Position numbers and translations under genes: made by a program. 33,442 nucleotides of DNA from Clostridia bacterium. Its GTDB lineage: Bacteria; Bacillota; Clostridia; Oscillospirales; CAG-272. Of this stretch, positions 7,298-16,100 are shown in pieces. Under the pieces are notes generated by a model, which made no database searches, was not told where the DNA came from, and saw only the letters and a list, made by a program, of their open reading frames with translations. The DNA is taken from positions 1-33,442 of the forward strand of contig JAFQKA010000014.1 of NCBI GenBank assembly GCA_017397175.1, read 5' to 3'. How positions within the stretch are numbered: position 1 is the stretch's first letter; the number at the start of each line of letters is the position of its first letter.

Positions 7298-8158
7298 ATG
7301 CAAACCAACACGCTTGCGGATATAACGTCTTACGTGGATTTTCTTCGTGAAAACGGATTTTCTCTGACCCTCAGTTGCTTTTCCGAGACTTTGCGTCCCT
7401 ACTATGAGACCCTGCTTCAATACGAGCCGCACCTATGCCGTGTATGCTCATTTTTGAAATCCTCACATAAAACAAGGCAAAAGTGCATAAACAACAAAGA
7501 TCGACTGAATAAGAGCCACCCGCAAAAAACTTATTACTATTGCTGCTGGGCAGGAGTTGAAGAATTTGTCTTTCCTGTTTTCTGCGACGGTGAGCCTGTG
7601 TGCTGCATCAATCTTTCGGGATACCGAGGAAGGCTCGAAATATCAAAAAAAATCAGCGAAAAGCTGAAAAAACGCATAGCCTCGGGCTATGCCGAGGGCT
7701 ACGACGCCCTCAGCGACACCGTCCCCGAGCAAGAAAAGGCGGAACGGGCAATAAATCCGCTGAAATATATGCTTTGCTCGCTTTACAGACAGGCGCTTCT
7801 GATGCCGTCTGAGGAAGATTCCTCAGGCGATCTCTACGTTCGGGCACTGCGTTATATATACGACCATTACATGGAGCACGTTTCCGCAGATGGCATCGCC
7901 GCCGCGCTTTGCTACTCGTCCTCACACCTGCGGCACGTCTTTTTGAAAAAAAGCGGAAAGACGATTTCCGACACTCTCACCGCGGTCCGCCTGTCTGCCG
8001 CCGAACAGCTGCTGACCCAAAGCGAGCTTTCTGTAACGCAGGTCGCCCTTGACTGCGGCTTCTGCGACGGAAATTATTTTTCCACCGTATTCAAAAAGCA
8101 CAAGGGCTTATCCCCCAAGGAATACCGCGCCGCGCATCACGCAAGACAAGGAAAGTAA
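7298..8158 (+). CDS. AraC-family regulator with N-terminal PocR sensor domain
   Basis: A 286-residue one-component regulator. Residues about 10-150 resemble the PocR ligand-binding domain: a cysteine-rich segment with HLCRVC (46-50), C63, YYYCCWAG (79-86) and PVFCDGEPVCCINLSGYRG (93-111). Residues about 180-280 form the AraC double helix-turn-helix, ending in the signature VALDCGFCDGNYFSTVFKKHKGLSPKEYR. PocR domains sense small ligands such as hydrocarbon derivatives in the founding cobalamin/propanediol system, while several clostridial members are linked to polyol or sugar metabolism. AGGAGG lies 5 nt before the ATG. The gene is divergent from the FAD oxidoreductase and is probably its regulator (inference). 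Confidence 0.88.
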   Translation: MQTNTLADITSYVDFLRENGFSLTLSCFSETLRPYYETLLQYEPHLCRVCSFLKSSHKTRQKCINNKDRLNKSHPQKTYYYCCWAGVEEFVFPVFCDGEPVCCINLSGYRGRLEISKKISEKLKKRIASGYAEGYDALSDTVPEQEKAERAINPLKYMLCSLYRQALLMPSEEDSSGDLYVRALRYIYDHYMEHVSADGIAAALCYSSSHLRHVFLKKSGKTISDTLTAVRLSAAEQLLTQSELSVTQVALDCGFCDGNYFSTVFKKHKGLSPKEYRAAHHARQGK

Positions 8159-8191
8159 AGAAGACAAACCTCCGCAAATAAGCCACAAAAT

Positions 8192-8210
8192 AAAAAACCG
8201 CCTCCGGCGG
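8192..8210 (-). terminator. Minus-strand terminator-like hairpin between the two regulator genes
   Basis: CCGCC (8198-8202) and GGCGG (8206-8210) flank a TCC loop. Read on the minus strand, the hairpin is followed by TTTTTT (8197-8192). It could end transcripts coming leftward from trxA, antisense to the Crp/Fnr gene. On the plus strand it lies directly before the Crp/Fnr Shine-Dalgarno and could affect its translation. Confidence 0.5.
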
Positions 8211-8225
8211 AAGGAGTTATATATT

Positions 8226-8909
8226 ATGGAAGAAAACAAATTCGAAAAATTCTACAATGAGGTCTTCCCGTTCTGGGCGGATCTTCCCGAAGCCGAGAAA
8301 AATTTCGTGTGCGACAGCTCTTTTGAGATCAACTACAAAAAGGGCACTCAGATCCACGACGGAAGCGAGTGCTCGGGAGTTTTCATGGTGCAAAGCGGCT
8401 GTCTGCGCATTTACATAATGTCGGAGGAGGGCAAGGATATCACCCTGTACCGTCTCCACCCCGGGGATATGTGTATGCTGGCGGCATCCTGCGTGATCCG
8501 GGCAATCACCTTTGACGTGTTCATCGACGCCGAGGAGGACAGCCGTTGCTTTGTGATCTCGGGTCCTGCCTTTGCATCTCTGTCCGAGAGAAACCGGACG
8601 GTAAAGATCTTTTCTCTTGAAACGGCAGTTGAACGCTTTTCCGACGTGATGTGGGTCATGCAGCAGATACTTTTCATGAGCATGGACCGCCGTCTGGCAA
8701 TCTTTTTGACAGAAGAAAGTGCCCGTCTGGGGACGGACACTATCGAGCTTTCTCACGAGCAGATCGCCCGTTACATGGGTTCTGCCCGTGAGGTAGTTTC
8801 AAGAATGCTCAAATATTTTGTTTCCGAGGGAATAGTGGAGCTGTCCCGACGGGGTGTGAAGATCACCGATCGCAAAAAGCTTCGCAAATTAGCCTTTGAG
8901 CATAGCTAA
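8226..8909 (+). CDS. Crp/Fnr-family transcriptional regulator
   Basis: A 227-residue regulator. The cyclic-nucleotide-binding-like beta-roll spans about residues 25-115 (VFMVQSGCLRIY, then YRLHPGDMCML). A dimerisation helix follows at about 128-165. The winged helix-turn-helix at about 172-215 includes ELSHEQIARYMGSAREVVSRML. There is no FNR-type clustered-cysteine motif near the N-terminus, but six cysteines are spread over the sensor domain (29, 49, 59, 83, 89, 108), so redox or metal sensing is possible. AAGGAG lies 9 nt upstream of the ATG. The 3' end overlaps the convergent thioredoxin gene by 21 bp. A Crp-like palindrome at 9257-9271 is a candidate target. Confidence 0.88.
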   Translation: MEENKFEKFYNEVFPFWADLPEAEKNFVCDSSFEINYKKGTQIHDGSECSGVFMVQSGCLRIYIMSEEGKDITLYRLHPGDMCMLAASCVIRAITFDVFIDAEEDSRCFVISGPAFASLSERNRTVKIFSLETAVERFSDVMWVMQQILFMSMDRRLAIFLTEESARLGTDTIELSHEQIARYMGSAREVVSRMLKYFVSEGIVELSRRGVKITDRKKLRKLAFEHS

Positions 8910-9197
8910 AATATCTTCCTTTGGACGTGCACCCACCGACTGAGCTACGACCTTACCGTCACGAAGAACAGCCAGCATGGGAATGCTCATAACGCCGAAC
9001 TGCTGGGCAAGCTCGCCCTCATCGTCAACATTTACCTTTCCCACGACGTATTCGGGATGCTCGGCGGCGATCTCCTCAATTATGGGAGCCACCATGCGGC
9101 AGGGACCGCACCAGTCTGCAAAAAAATCCAGGAGAACAGGCTTTCCGCCCGAAACGACTTCGTTAAAATTGTTCTTATTTACATGAATTACTGACAT
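8889..9197 (-). CDS. trxA: Thioredoxin
   Basis: A 102-residue cytosolic thioredoxin of full family length. The active site is WCGPC (residues 29-33), within LLDFFADWCGPCRMVAP. The cis-proline follows in VMSIPMLAVL, and a buried Asp is present in the first strand. It reduces protein disulfides using electrons from thioredoxin reductase, which is not in this window. GAGG lies about 8 nt upstream of the ATG. Its last 21 bp overlap the end of the Crp/Fnr gene on the other strand, and no terminator is visible directly after its stop, so its transcript probably runs antisense into that gene. Confidence 0.96.
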   Translation of the reverse strand: MSVIHVNKNNFNEVVSGGKPVLLDFFADWCGPCRMVAPIIEEIAAEHPEYVVGKVNVDDEGELAQQFGVMSIPMLAVLRDGKVVAQSVGARPKEDILAMLKG

Positions 9198-9256
9198 AAC
9201 TTTTACCTCTTTTCCTTTATTGTACCCTTATTTTACCCTCTTTTTATGAATTTTTC

Positions 9257-9271
9257 TGTGACAAGATCACA
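9257..9271. promoter_or_regulatory. Crp-like palindrome between trxA and the ECF sigma operon
   Basis: TGTGA-CAAGA-TCACA is a perfect 5-5-5 inverted repeat using the half-site of the enterobacterial CRP consensus, but with a 5-bp instead of a 6-bp centre. It lies 60 bp upstream of trxA and 95 bp upstream of the sigma factor gene, about 350 bp from the Crp/Fnr gene. Binding by that regulator is inference. Confidence 0.4.
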
Positions 9272-9286
9272 TTTTTTTGAAATTTT

Positions 9287-9312
9287 TGTAATTTTCCGAA
9301 AAAAATCCCGAC
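9287..9312 (+). promoter_or_regulatory. Possible ECF-type autoregulated promoter
   Basis: TGTAATTTT (9287-9295) and CCCGACT (9307-9313) are placed like the -35 and -10 elements of ECF sigma promoters (TGWAAC-like and CGTC-like), about 55 bp upstream of the sigma gene start. The match is loose, and no good sigma-A promoter was found in this gap. Confidence 0.25.
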
Positions 9313-9366
9313 TTTAATTGTGAAAGGCCTTCAAATACACGCGAGAAGGAGGTGCGAAGGACGACT

Positions 9367-9918
9367 ATGGACGACGAAAAGATCATCGAAATGTTTTTTG
9401 ATCGCTCGGAACAGGCTGTCAGCGAGACTGAAAAGAAATACGGCAAATATTGCTACAGTATTTCGTACAGGATCCTGAATTCAAACGAGGACAGCGAAGA
9501 ATGTGTAAACGACACCTGGCTTTCCGCATGGAATGCGATCCCGCCAAAGAAACCCGAAAGTCTCAGAGGATTTCTGGGCAGAATCTGCCGAAACATTTCT
9601 CTTGACCGACTTGATTTTCTGAGTGCCGAGAAGCGCAGCAAAAGCGTAACCGAGGCATTCGAGGAGCTTGAACTGTTCCTTTCGGGAAAAGAAGAAAATA
9701 TCCCCGAGGAAATTTTCATGCGCGAGACGGTGAACAAATTTCTCAAATCGCTGGACCAAAAGACAAGGATCATTTTCATGCGCAGATATTGGTATTTCTG
9801 CTCCGTTGAAGAAATTGCGGACAGCATGGGAATAACGGAAAACAACGTCCGCGTCACCCTGCACCGCACTAAACTTAAGATGAGAAGCTTTTTTGAAAAG
9901 GAGGGTATTACGATATGA
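9367..9918 (+). CDS. ECF-type RNA polymerase sigma factor
   Basis: A 183-residue sigma-70 family protein with only regions 2 and 4. Region 2 is at about residues 15-90 (YRILNSNEDSEECVNDTWLSAW, then GFLGRICRNISLDRL). Region 4 is at about 122-175 (LDQKTRIIFMRRYW, then SVEEIADSMGITENNVRVTLHRTK). Start: a GTG at 9352 overlaps the AAGGAGG itself and is too close, so the ATG at 9367 is preferred, with GAAGG 6 nt upstream as well. The stop codon overlaps the next start by 4 bp (ATGA), which implies translational coupling to the membrane beta-propeller protein, the likely cognate anti-sigma factor or sensor. Confidence 0.9.
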   Translation: MDDEKIIEMFFDRSEQAVSETEKKYGKYCYSISYRILNSNEDSEECVNDTWLSAWNAIPPKKPESLRGFLGRICRNISLDRLDFLSAEKRSKSVTEAFEELELFLSGKEENIPEEIFMRETVNKFLKSLDQKTRIIFMRRYWYFCSVEEIADSMGITENNVRVTLHRTKLKMRSFFEKEGITI

Positions 9919-11948
9919 AAAGAAAATTTGACCTGCTGCGATATGCAGACGACAAATATATTGAAGAAGCGAACCCCGAAAGAAAGGTCCGCAAGAGAAG
10001 TCGGCTGACCGTTCTCATAGCGGCAGTCCTGTCCCTTGCCCTGCTTGTAGGCGCGTTATCCGTCTTCCTGCTTCCCGCAAACAAAAAGGACGAGTATAAC
10101 AGACCACAGGGCTATCTGGCAATACAGAGCGGTATCACCACTTACCTTGAAAGTCACGGAAAATATACCAGAAAGAATCAAACCTCCCAGGGTGGTTTCT
10201 GGGACAATTTATTTAATATGTTCGGTGGTGCTAAGGGCGAGGCTATGGATGACGCTATGAACGGTGCCGCAGTGGACGGAGACATTTACTATGGCAAAGC
10301 AGAAGAGGAAGATATAGTAGCCGATTTCCTTGAAACGTACAATCCTTCGGAGATAGCTCCCACACCCGACGGTACCGCAGGGGATAGAGAGAACTCCTCG
10401 GTTGAGGTCACCGACAACCAGGTCGAGGGTGTTTCCGAGGGCGACCGCTTCAAGAGAAGCCATACCCACATTTTCTATCTGGACATCTACGGCGTGCTTA
10501 AGGTATACACCATTGAGGGGCTTAATTCACGGACGGTAAATTCTCTCAACGTTGGTGCGGACGTTGAATATAAATGTGCCGTCTCGGAGAAAGTCTGCAA
10601 CGTGACCGTAAAGGAAATGTTCCTTTCCTCCGACGCGAAAACTCTCACACTTATCGTAACCTTTAACTCCGTTGAAGACAGCACACTTTACACGGGAATA
10701 ATAAACTACGACGTTTCAGATCCCGAAAACATTCAGAACCGCGCGATAGTTACCATGTCCGGCGATTATCTCAGCGCGCGCTTTATCGACGGCAAGCTAC
10801 TTGTTATGAGCAGTCAGACCATAAATGAAGAAGCGCTTTATACAAGCGGAAAGGTCAGCTTCGGTGAGGAGGAGACCTATTTGCCTTGCATCTCCGAAGC
10901 AAACGGCGAGCTTAAAGTCTTTGACGAAGAGGACATCATTATTCCCGAGAACACCTCCCGTCTCTGCTACACAAACGTTACCGTTCTGGACGGCATGACA
11001 CTTGAAAGCCTTGGCGAAAAGGCTATGTTCTCCCACAGCACCGACGCTTACGTTACACGTGACCGCATCTATCTGACCAGCGTATGGGCACAGATGACCG
11101 AAAAGAGCAGTTCTACTGTCCGCGATGCCATGACGGACATCACCTGCCTGAAGATCGGCAACGGCGAGCTTACCGAGGAGGGTGTTGTTACCGTCCGCGG
11201 CTATGTGAAAGACCAGTACAGCATGGACGAGTACCAGGGTATTCTTCGCGTTATAACCACCACGAACTCTACCGAATATCATAATTCCAACTATGTCAGC
11301 TACGGCTACGACGACAGATTCTCCATCGCCACCGCCACAGGAGAATCAAATGCAAGCCTTTACTGCATCGATGCGACCTCCTTTGAAGTAGTTTCCGAGG
11401 TAGTCGACTTCGCGCCCCCTCACGAGGAAGTGCAGTCCGCAAGATTTGACAAAACCATGGCTTACGTCTGCACGTCGATCGAGATGAGCGACCCCGTATT
11501 CTTCTTTGACCTGTCCGATATAAATAACATCACCTATAAGGACACAGGCACCATCGAGGGCTATTCCACCTCTCTTGTAAACCTTCAGGACGGCTTTTTG
11601 CTGGGCTTTGGCGTAGCCAACTGGAGCGATACAAAGATCGAGGTCTACCGCGAAAGTGAAAACGGCGTTGAATCATTCAGCGACTATATCATTCGCAACT
11701 CTAATATCTCACACGACCACAAGGCACACTATATCAACCGAGAGGGACTTATAGGCTTTGGAGTCAACAAACACAACGGCTCGGGCAAATGCGAATATAT
11801 CCTGCTGGGCTTCAGCGAGGAAAAAGGACTTTTCAAGATCCTCAGTGCCGATGTGGGTTACGACACAGACAGCATTCGCGCGACCCTTATCGACGGATAT
11901 TTCTATATCCTCCACTCGGACGGACTTACCGTAAATCAGCTCTATTGA
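9915..11948 (+). CDS. Membrane-anchored beta-propeller protein, candidate anti-sigma/sensor
   Basis: A 677-residue protein with a short cytosolic N-terminus (1-30), one transmembrane helix (about 31-53) and a large outside domain. From about residue 160 it matches the secreted beta-propeller family (PF09826-like): EVTDNQVEGVSEGDRFKRS, followed by repeated strands such as VKVYTIEG-type blades up to the C-terminus. The cytosolic tail carries DDKYIEEANPERK (12-24), a motif seen in membrane proteins co-encoded with clostridial ECF sigma factors. An N-in single-pass topology with an extracytoplasmic propeller fits an anti-sigma factor that senses an envelope signal. The start overlaps the sigma gene stop by 4 bp. 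No zinc anti-sigma motif is present. The beta-propeller call is firm; the anti-sigma role is inference. Confidence 0.8.
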   Translation: MKRKFDLLRYADDKYIEEANPERKVRKRSRLTVLIAAVLSLALLVGALSVFLLPANKKDEYNRPQGYLAIQSGITTYLESHGKYTRKNQTSQGGFWDNLFNMFGGAKGEAMDDAMNGAAVDGDIYYGKAEEEDIVADFLETYNPSEIAPTPDGTAGDRENSSVEVTDNQVEGVSEGDRFKRSHTHIFYLDIYGVLKVYTIEGLNSRTVNSLNVGADVEYKCAVSEKVCNVTVKEMFLSSDAKTLTLIVTFNSVEDSTLYTGIINYDVSDPENIQNRAIVTMSGDYLSARFIDGKLLVMSSQTINEEALYTSGKVSFGEEETYLPCISEANGELKVFDEEDIIIPENTSRLCYTNVTVLDGMTLESLGEKAMFSHSTDAYVTRDRIYLTSVWAQMTEKSSSTVRDAMTDITCLKIGNGELTEEGVVTVRGYVKDQYSMDEYQGILRVITTTNSTEYHNSNYVSYGYDDRFSIATATGESNASLYCIDATSFEVVSEVVDFAPPHEEVQSARFDKTMAYVCTSIEMSDPVFFFDLSDINNITYKDTGTIEGYSTSLVNLQDGFLLGFGVANWSDTKIEVYRESENGVESFSDYIIRNSNISHDHKAHYINREGLIGFGVNKHNGSGKCEYILLGFSEEKGLFKILSADVGYDTDSIRATLIDGYFYILHSDGLTVNQLY

Positions 11949-11961
11949 TAAAATAAAATCA

Positions 11962-11987
11962 CCCCCGCAGACCATGGTCTGCGGGGG
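11962..11987. terminator. Perfect 26-bp palindrome, bidirectional terminator
   Basis: CCCCCGCAGACCA is followed at once by its exact reverse complement. On the plus strand ATTTGTT follows; on the minus strand TGATTTTATTTTATC follows. It ends the sigma/beta-propeller operon and probably also the leftward murD-to-foldase operon. Confidence 0.8.
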
Positions 11988-12011
11988 ATTTGTTCTCAGG
12001 CAACGCTCCGA

Positions 12012-12067
12012 GCCTTCTCCAGTGGGAGAAGGTGGCAAGCGGTCCCCCTTCTCCCACAGGAGAAGGC
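12012..12067. repeat. Intergenic inverted-repeat element (REP/MITE-like)
   Basis: Two 21-bp arms (12012-12032 and 12047-12067) are reverse complements with one mismatch, separated by 14 bp. Each arm is itself a small hairpin (CCTTCTCC / GGGAGAAGG). It lies 24 bp from the terminator and 6 bp after the foldase stop codon. The sequence resembles short dispersed repeats common in clostridial intergenic regions. No second copy was noticed in this window. Confidence 0.6.
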
Positions 12068-12073
12068 TTACTT

Positions 12074-13168
12074 TTAATACGACGTATTAACAACCGAATT
12101 TTTGATATTGTACTTTGCGATAACGTCCTCATGGACTACAATATCGTCCTTAAATTCGGAAAGCCGCTCGCTCAGCTTTATCGTAACGAGGTTTGGCTCG
12201 AAATCCGTAAAGAAATCCGCATTGGCGGAGGCGGCATAACCACCCGCGTCAAGCTCCTCGCGCAGGATTATATGGATTCCGTAATCTGACTTCACCATTG
12301 CAAACTTGCCGACTTCAAGCTCGAACGCAAGGTCTACCACCTCCGTCACGTACTGAGAGCTCTTGGTAAAATAGTAGCCGCCGGGGTACTGCTCGTTTGC
12401 CTTGTCCTCGCTGTATTTGTCCATGAGGGTGGCAAAATTCTCGCCCTTTGAAAGCATTCCGAGTATATCCTCTGCCTTTTTTTCCTGCGCCGCGATCTCC
12501 GCATCGGTAAAGTCGCGGGTGGCAACGTTACCATCGGTATCATATGTGAAATTGCCCTCATCGTCGGTTATAGGCTTATTTGAAGTATAGAGAAAAATCT
12601 GTTTTATACGGGCATAATTATCCGTATAATATTCCGCTTTTTCCTCCTCGGTTATCTTTTCCGTTCCGTTGGCACCGTAGAGATATTCTTCAAGATAGTC
12701 GAGCTTCGCTTCGATTATATACACCTCTCGTAAAATGTCGTAGTTGACACCGTATGCGGAAAGATAGGAATTGAGGGTGGATTTGCTTCCGTCCCCGCGC
12801 TCCTCCAACAGGGTGGCCATTGTCTTGTCGATCTCCTTTATCTCGGATTTCGGCAACTCAAGCTCAAGCTCACTGAAAAGGTGCATAGCAGACACAAAGG
12901 TCTTTGCGTTATCGGTGACAAACCCCGTAAAGACCTCATTGTAGGTCTTGCCGTCGTCATTAACCTCGTCCCAGATGTCGTCCCCTGCGTTGCTGTAAAC
13001 GCCTTTTACACGCGACAGCCACAAGCGGTACATATTGGCAGTTATCTTCTGCTCGCCCAGCTCAAATGCAACCTCCTGCTTCTTTTTGCCGCAGGACACA
13101 AGAGCCGTCAGCATGGCAACCGCCAAAGCAAAAGCCAGAACTCTTGAAAAAATTTTATTATTCCTCAT
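12074..13168 (-). CDS. PrsA/SurA-type peptidylprolyl isomerase lipoprotein
   Basis: A 364-residue exported foldase. The signal peptide ends in a lipobox (LTALVSC, Cys26), so the mature protein is lipid-anchored on the outer face of the membrane. An N-terminal SurA-like helical region spans about residues 35-190. A parvulin-type rotamase domain follows at about 195-315 (ARIKQIFL, GENFATLMDKYSED, PGGYYFTKSSQYV, then VKSDYGIHIILRE). It probably helps exported proteins fold. The ATG at 13168 lies inside the end of mfd (11-bp overlap) with GGAG about 10 nt upstream. A start at 13195 would put nine extra basic residues ahead of the signal. Last gene of the murD operon; an mfd-foldase order is common in Clostridia. 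Confidence 0.88.
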   Translation of the reverse strand: MRNNKIFSRVLAFALAVAMLTALVSCGKKKQEVAFELGEQKITANMYRLWLSRVKGVYSNAGDDIWDEVNDDGKTYNEVFTGFVTDNAKTFVSAMHLFSELELELPKSEIKEIDKTMATLLEERGDGSKSTLNSYLSAYGVNYDILREVYIIEAKLDYLEEYLYGANGTEKITEEEKAEYYTDNYARIKQIFLYTSNKPITDDEGNFTYDTDGNVATRDFTDAEIAAQEKKAEDILGMLSKGENFATLMDKYSEDKANEQYPGGYYFTKSSQYVTEVVDLAFELEVGKFAMVKSDYGIHIILREELDAGGYAASANADFFTDFEPNLVTIKLSERLSEFKDDIVVHEDVIAKYNIKNSVVNTSY

Positions 13169-16100
13169 CTGTTTCGTTCTCCTTTTTCCCCTCACTCATT
13201 TGGATATAATCAAAGAGAAGTGCCTCGGTTATATCGGTGGGCTTTTCGTCCTTTTGCAGGCGCAGGTTCATATATGGGCTGCCCGACATAACTATCTTGA
13301 TCCTGCCGCCGTATTTCTTTGACAGATCCGACCAGATCTCCCAATCGAACTTCGTCGGGAAAATATGCACCTCGCTGCCCGACTGTTCCACTCTCGTAAC
13401 GCCGCATTTTATGGCGTAGGCACGGATAAGCGCGATCTGCAGAAGATTCAACGCCGCCTTTGGAGGCGTTCCGAAGCGGTCGTAAAGCTCGTCGGTAATA
13501 TCCTCCCGATCGTATTCGCTGTCGATCATGGCGATCTTTTTGTAAAGTGCCATTCTCTCGGAAGAAGATCCCACGTATTTTTCGGGCAGGTAAGCATCTG
13601 CGTTCAGGGCAATGTTGCAATCGGGCTTTTCCACGATCTTACCGCCCTTTTCCTCAAGCACCGCTTCATTTAACAGCTTGATATAAAGGTCGTAGCCGAT
13701 AGCTTCAAGGTGTCCGTGCTGCTCCGCGCCCAGCAGATTTCCAGCGCCGCGAAGCTCCATATCGCGCAGGGCGATCTTAAAGCCCGCGCCGAATTCCGCG
13801 TACTCCCGTATTGCTTCAAGCCGTTTTTCGGCTATCTCGTCAAGCACACGTCCGCGGGGAAACGTGAAATACGCATAAGCGCGGCGGGACGAACGTCCAA
13901 CTCGACCTCTCAGCTGATGAAGCTGTGAAAGTCCGAGCCTGTGGGCATTCTCAACTATGAGAGTGTTAGCGTTCGGAATATCAACGCCCGTTTCGATGAT
14001 GGTGGTACTGACAAGAATATCGGTCTCGCCCGAAAGCATTCTTCCCCATATCTCCTCCAGCTCCTCCCTCTCCATGCGGCCGTGTGCAACGGTTATGCGG
14101 GCATCGGGAATTGCGGCTGAAAGTCTTGCCGCCACCACGTTGATATTGTCGATATTGTTATAAAGATAAAAAATCTGGCCTCCGCGGCGAAGCTCGCGTC
14201 GTATAGCCTCCTCGATGATCAGATCGTCGTGCTCAAGAACGTAGGTCTGAACGGGAAGTCTGTCCCCGGGAGCCTCGTCAAGAATGGAGATATCACGCAG
14301 ACCTCCCATTGCCATGTTCAGTGTTCGGGGGATAGGCGTAGCACTGAGGGTCAGCACGTCAACGTTTCCGCAAAGCTGCTTTAGCTTCTCCTTTTGGGCA
14401 ACGCCGAATCTCTGCTCCTCATCAATAATAAGCAATCCCAGATCCTTGAACTCAATGTCCTTTGAAACAAGACGGTGAGTGCCGATTATCATGTCCACCT
14501 CGCCGCGCTTCAGTCGGCGCAACGTCAATGCCTGTTGTTTGGGTGTGCGGAAACGGGAGATGATATCCACCTCAACCGGGAAAGATCGGAATCGTGCCAG
14601 GGCCGTTTGATAATGCTGCATTGCAAGAATGGTGGTAGGCACCAGGATCGCTACCTGCTTGCCGCCGAGTATCGCCTTGTACGCGGCGCGGAACGCCACC
14701 TCGGTCTTGCCGAATCCCACGTCACCGCAGAGCAATCTGTCCATGGGAACGGTGCTCATCATGTCCTGCTTTATTTCCTCAATAGCAGTCACCTGACTGT
14801 TTGTTTCCTCGTAGTCAAATGCAGCCTCGAAATCCTGCTGAAAATCGTCGTCTGGCGGGAAAGCAATGCCGCTGAGCCGCATACGGGAGGCGTAAAGCTG
14901 AATAAGCTCCTTCGCCATTTCCTTTACCGCACCCTTGACCTTGGATTTCGCCTTGCCCCATTCACCGCCGCCGAATTTTGACAGCTTCACCGTTCCGTCA
15001 TCAGCATGTGCGCCGATGTACTTTGACACGCGGTCAAGCTTTTCGGTAGGCAGGAACAGCTTATCCGCACCGGCGTACTGAATACTTATATAGTCACGGC
15101 TGACGCCGTTTATTACTTTGTTTGAAATTCCCAGGTAGATACCTATACCGTAGTCCTCGTGAACCACGTAGTCTCCCACCTTCAGCTCGGCGTAGGAAAG
15201 TATTTTTTGCGTACCCGCTATCTTCTTTCCGCGGCGCTTGGACGCAGTCTTCAGATATGCGCCCTTGCCCTGTCCCATGGTGGAAAGGACGGCAATTTTC
15301 GGCGCAGGAAGCTCGTAGCCGCCGATATAGTGGCGCCAGATAAGCTGTACCGTTCCCGCAGGCTGAGTAGCCGATGTCAGCTCGTCCTCCTCGGTGCTCT
15401 TGAATACCTGATATTCCTCACCCGAAAGAAGCTCGGAAAGATTGTTTGCCGCCGCCTCGTTTTCGCAGAGAACAATGGTCTTGTATCCGTTCTTTGCGTA
15501 AGAAGAAAGATCCTCGCGCAAAAGCTCGAAATTTTCCGCATAGGAAACGGTGTGCTTTGTGCGGAAGCCGAAAAGTCCGCCCAATTTCTTGCCCGACAGA
15601 CCTGTGGTCATAGATCCGGCGTGCAAGGTCACGTTGCTCTCACAGAACAGCTCAAACGCCGAGGCAGGCTTTGTATAGTCGGCATATTTTGGGGAGATAG
15701 TTCCCCCTTCCATCAGCTCCTCGATCTGACGGTGCAAGGTCCACTCGGCGGTCTTCAACCGCTCGTTTACGGCGGCGGTGCCGCGAATTATGACAAGATT
15801 ATTTTCACCCAAATAGTCAAGCAGGCTCACCCGCTCGGGGTAGATAAGCGAAATATACTTGTCCGCAAAATTTATTTCCGTGCCGTCGTCGAGGGCGCTC
15901 AACTCAAGCTCCATTTCCTCTCTCGCACGGCTGTCATCACTCTTTTTCAAGTGAGAAGCGATAGCTTTTTTCAGCTTTTCCCTGCCCTCGGAGGTGATTA
16001 TCAGCTCGCGTGCAGGAGGAAGCTCCGCATAATCTATGTGGTCGGTAATTCGCTGACTGTCTACCTCAAAAAGGCCCATTCTGTCAATATCGTCACCGAA

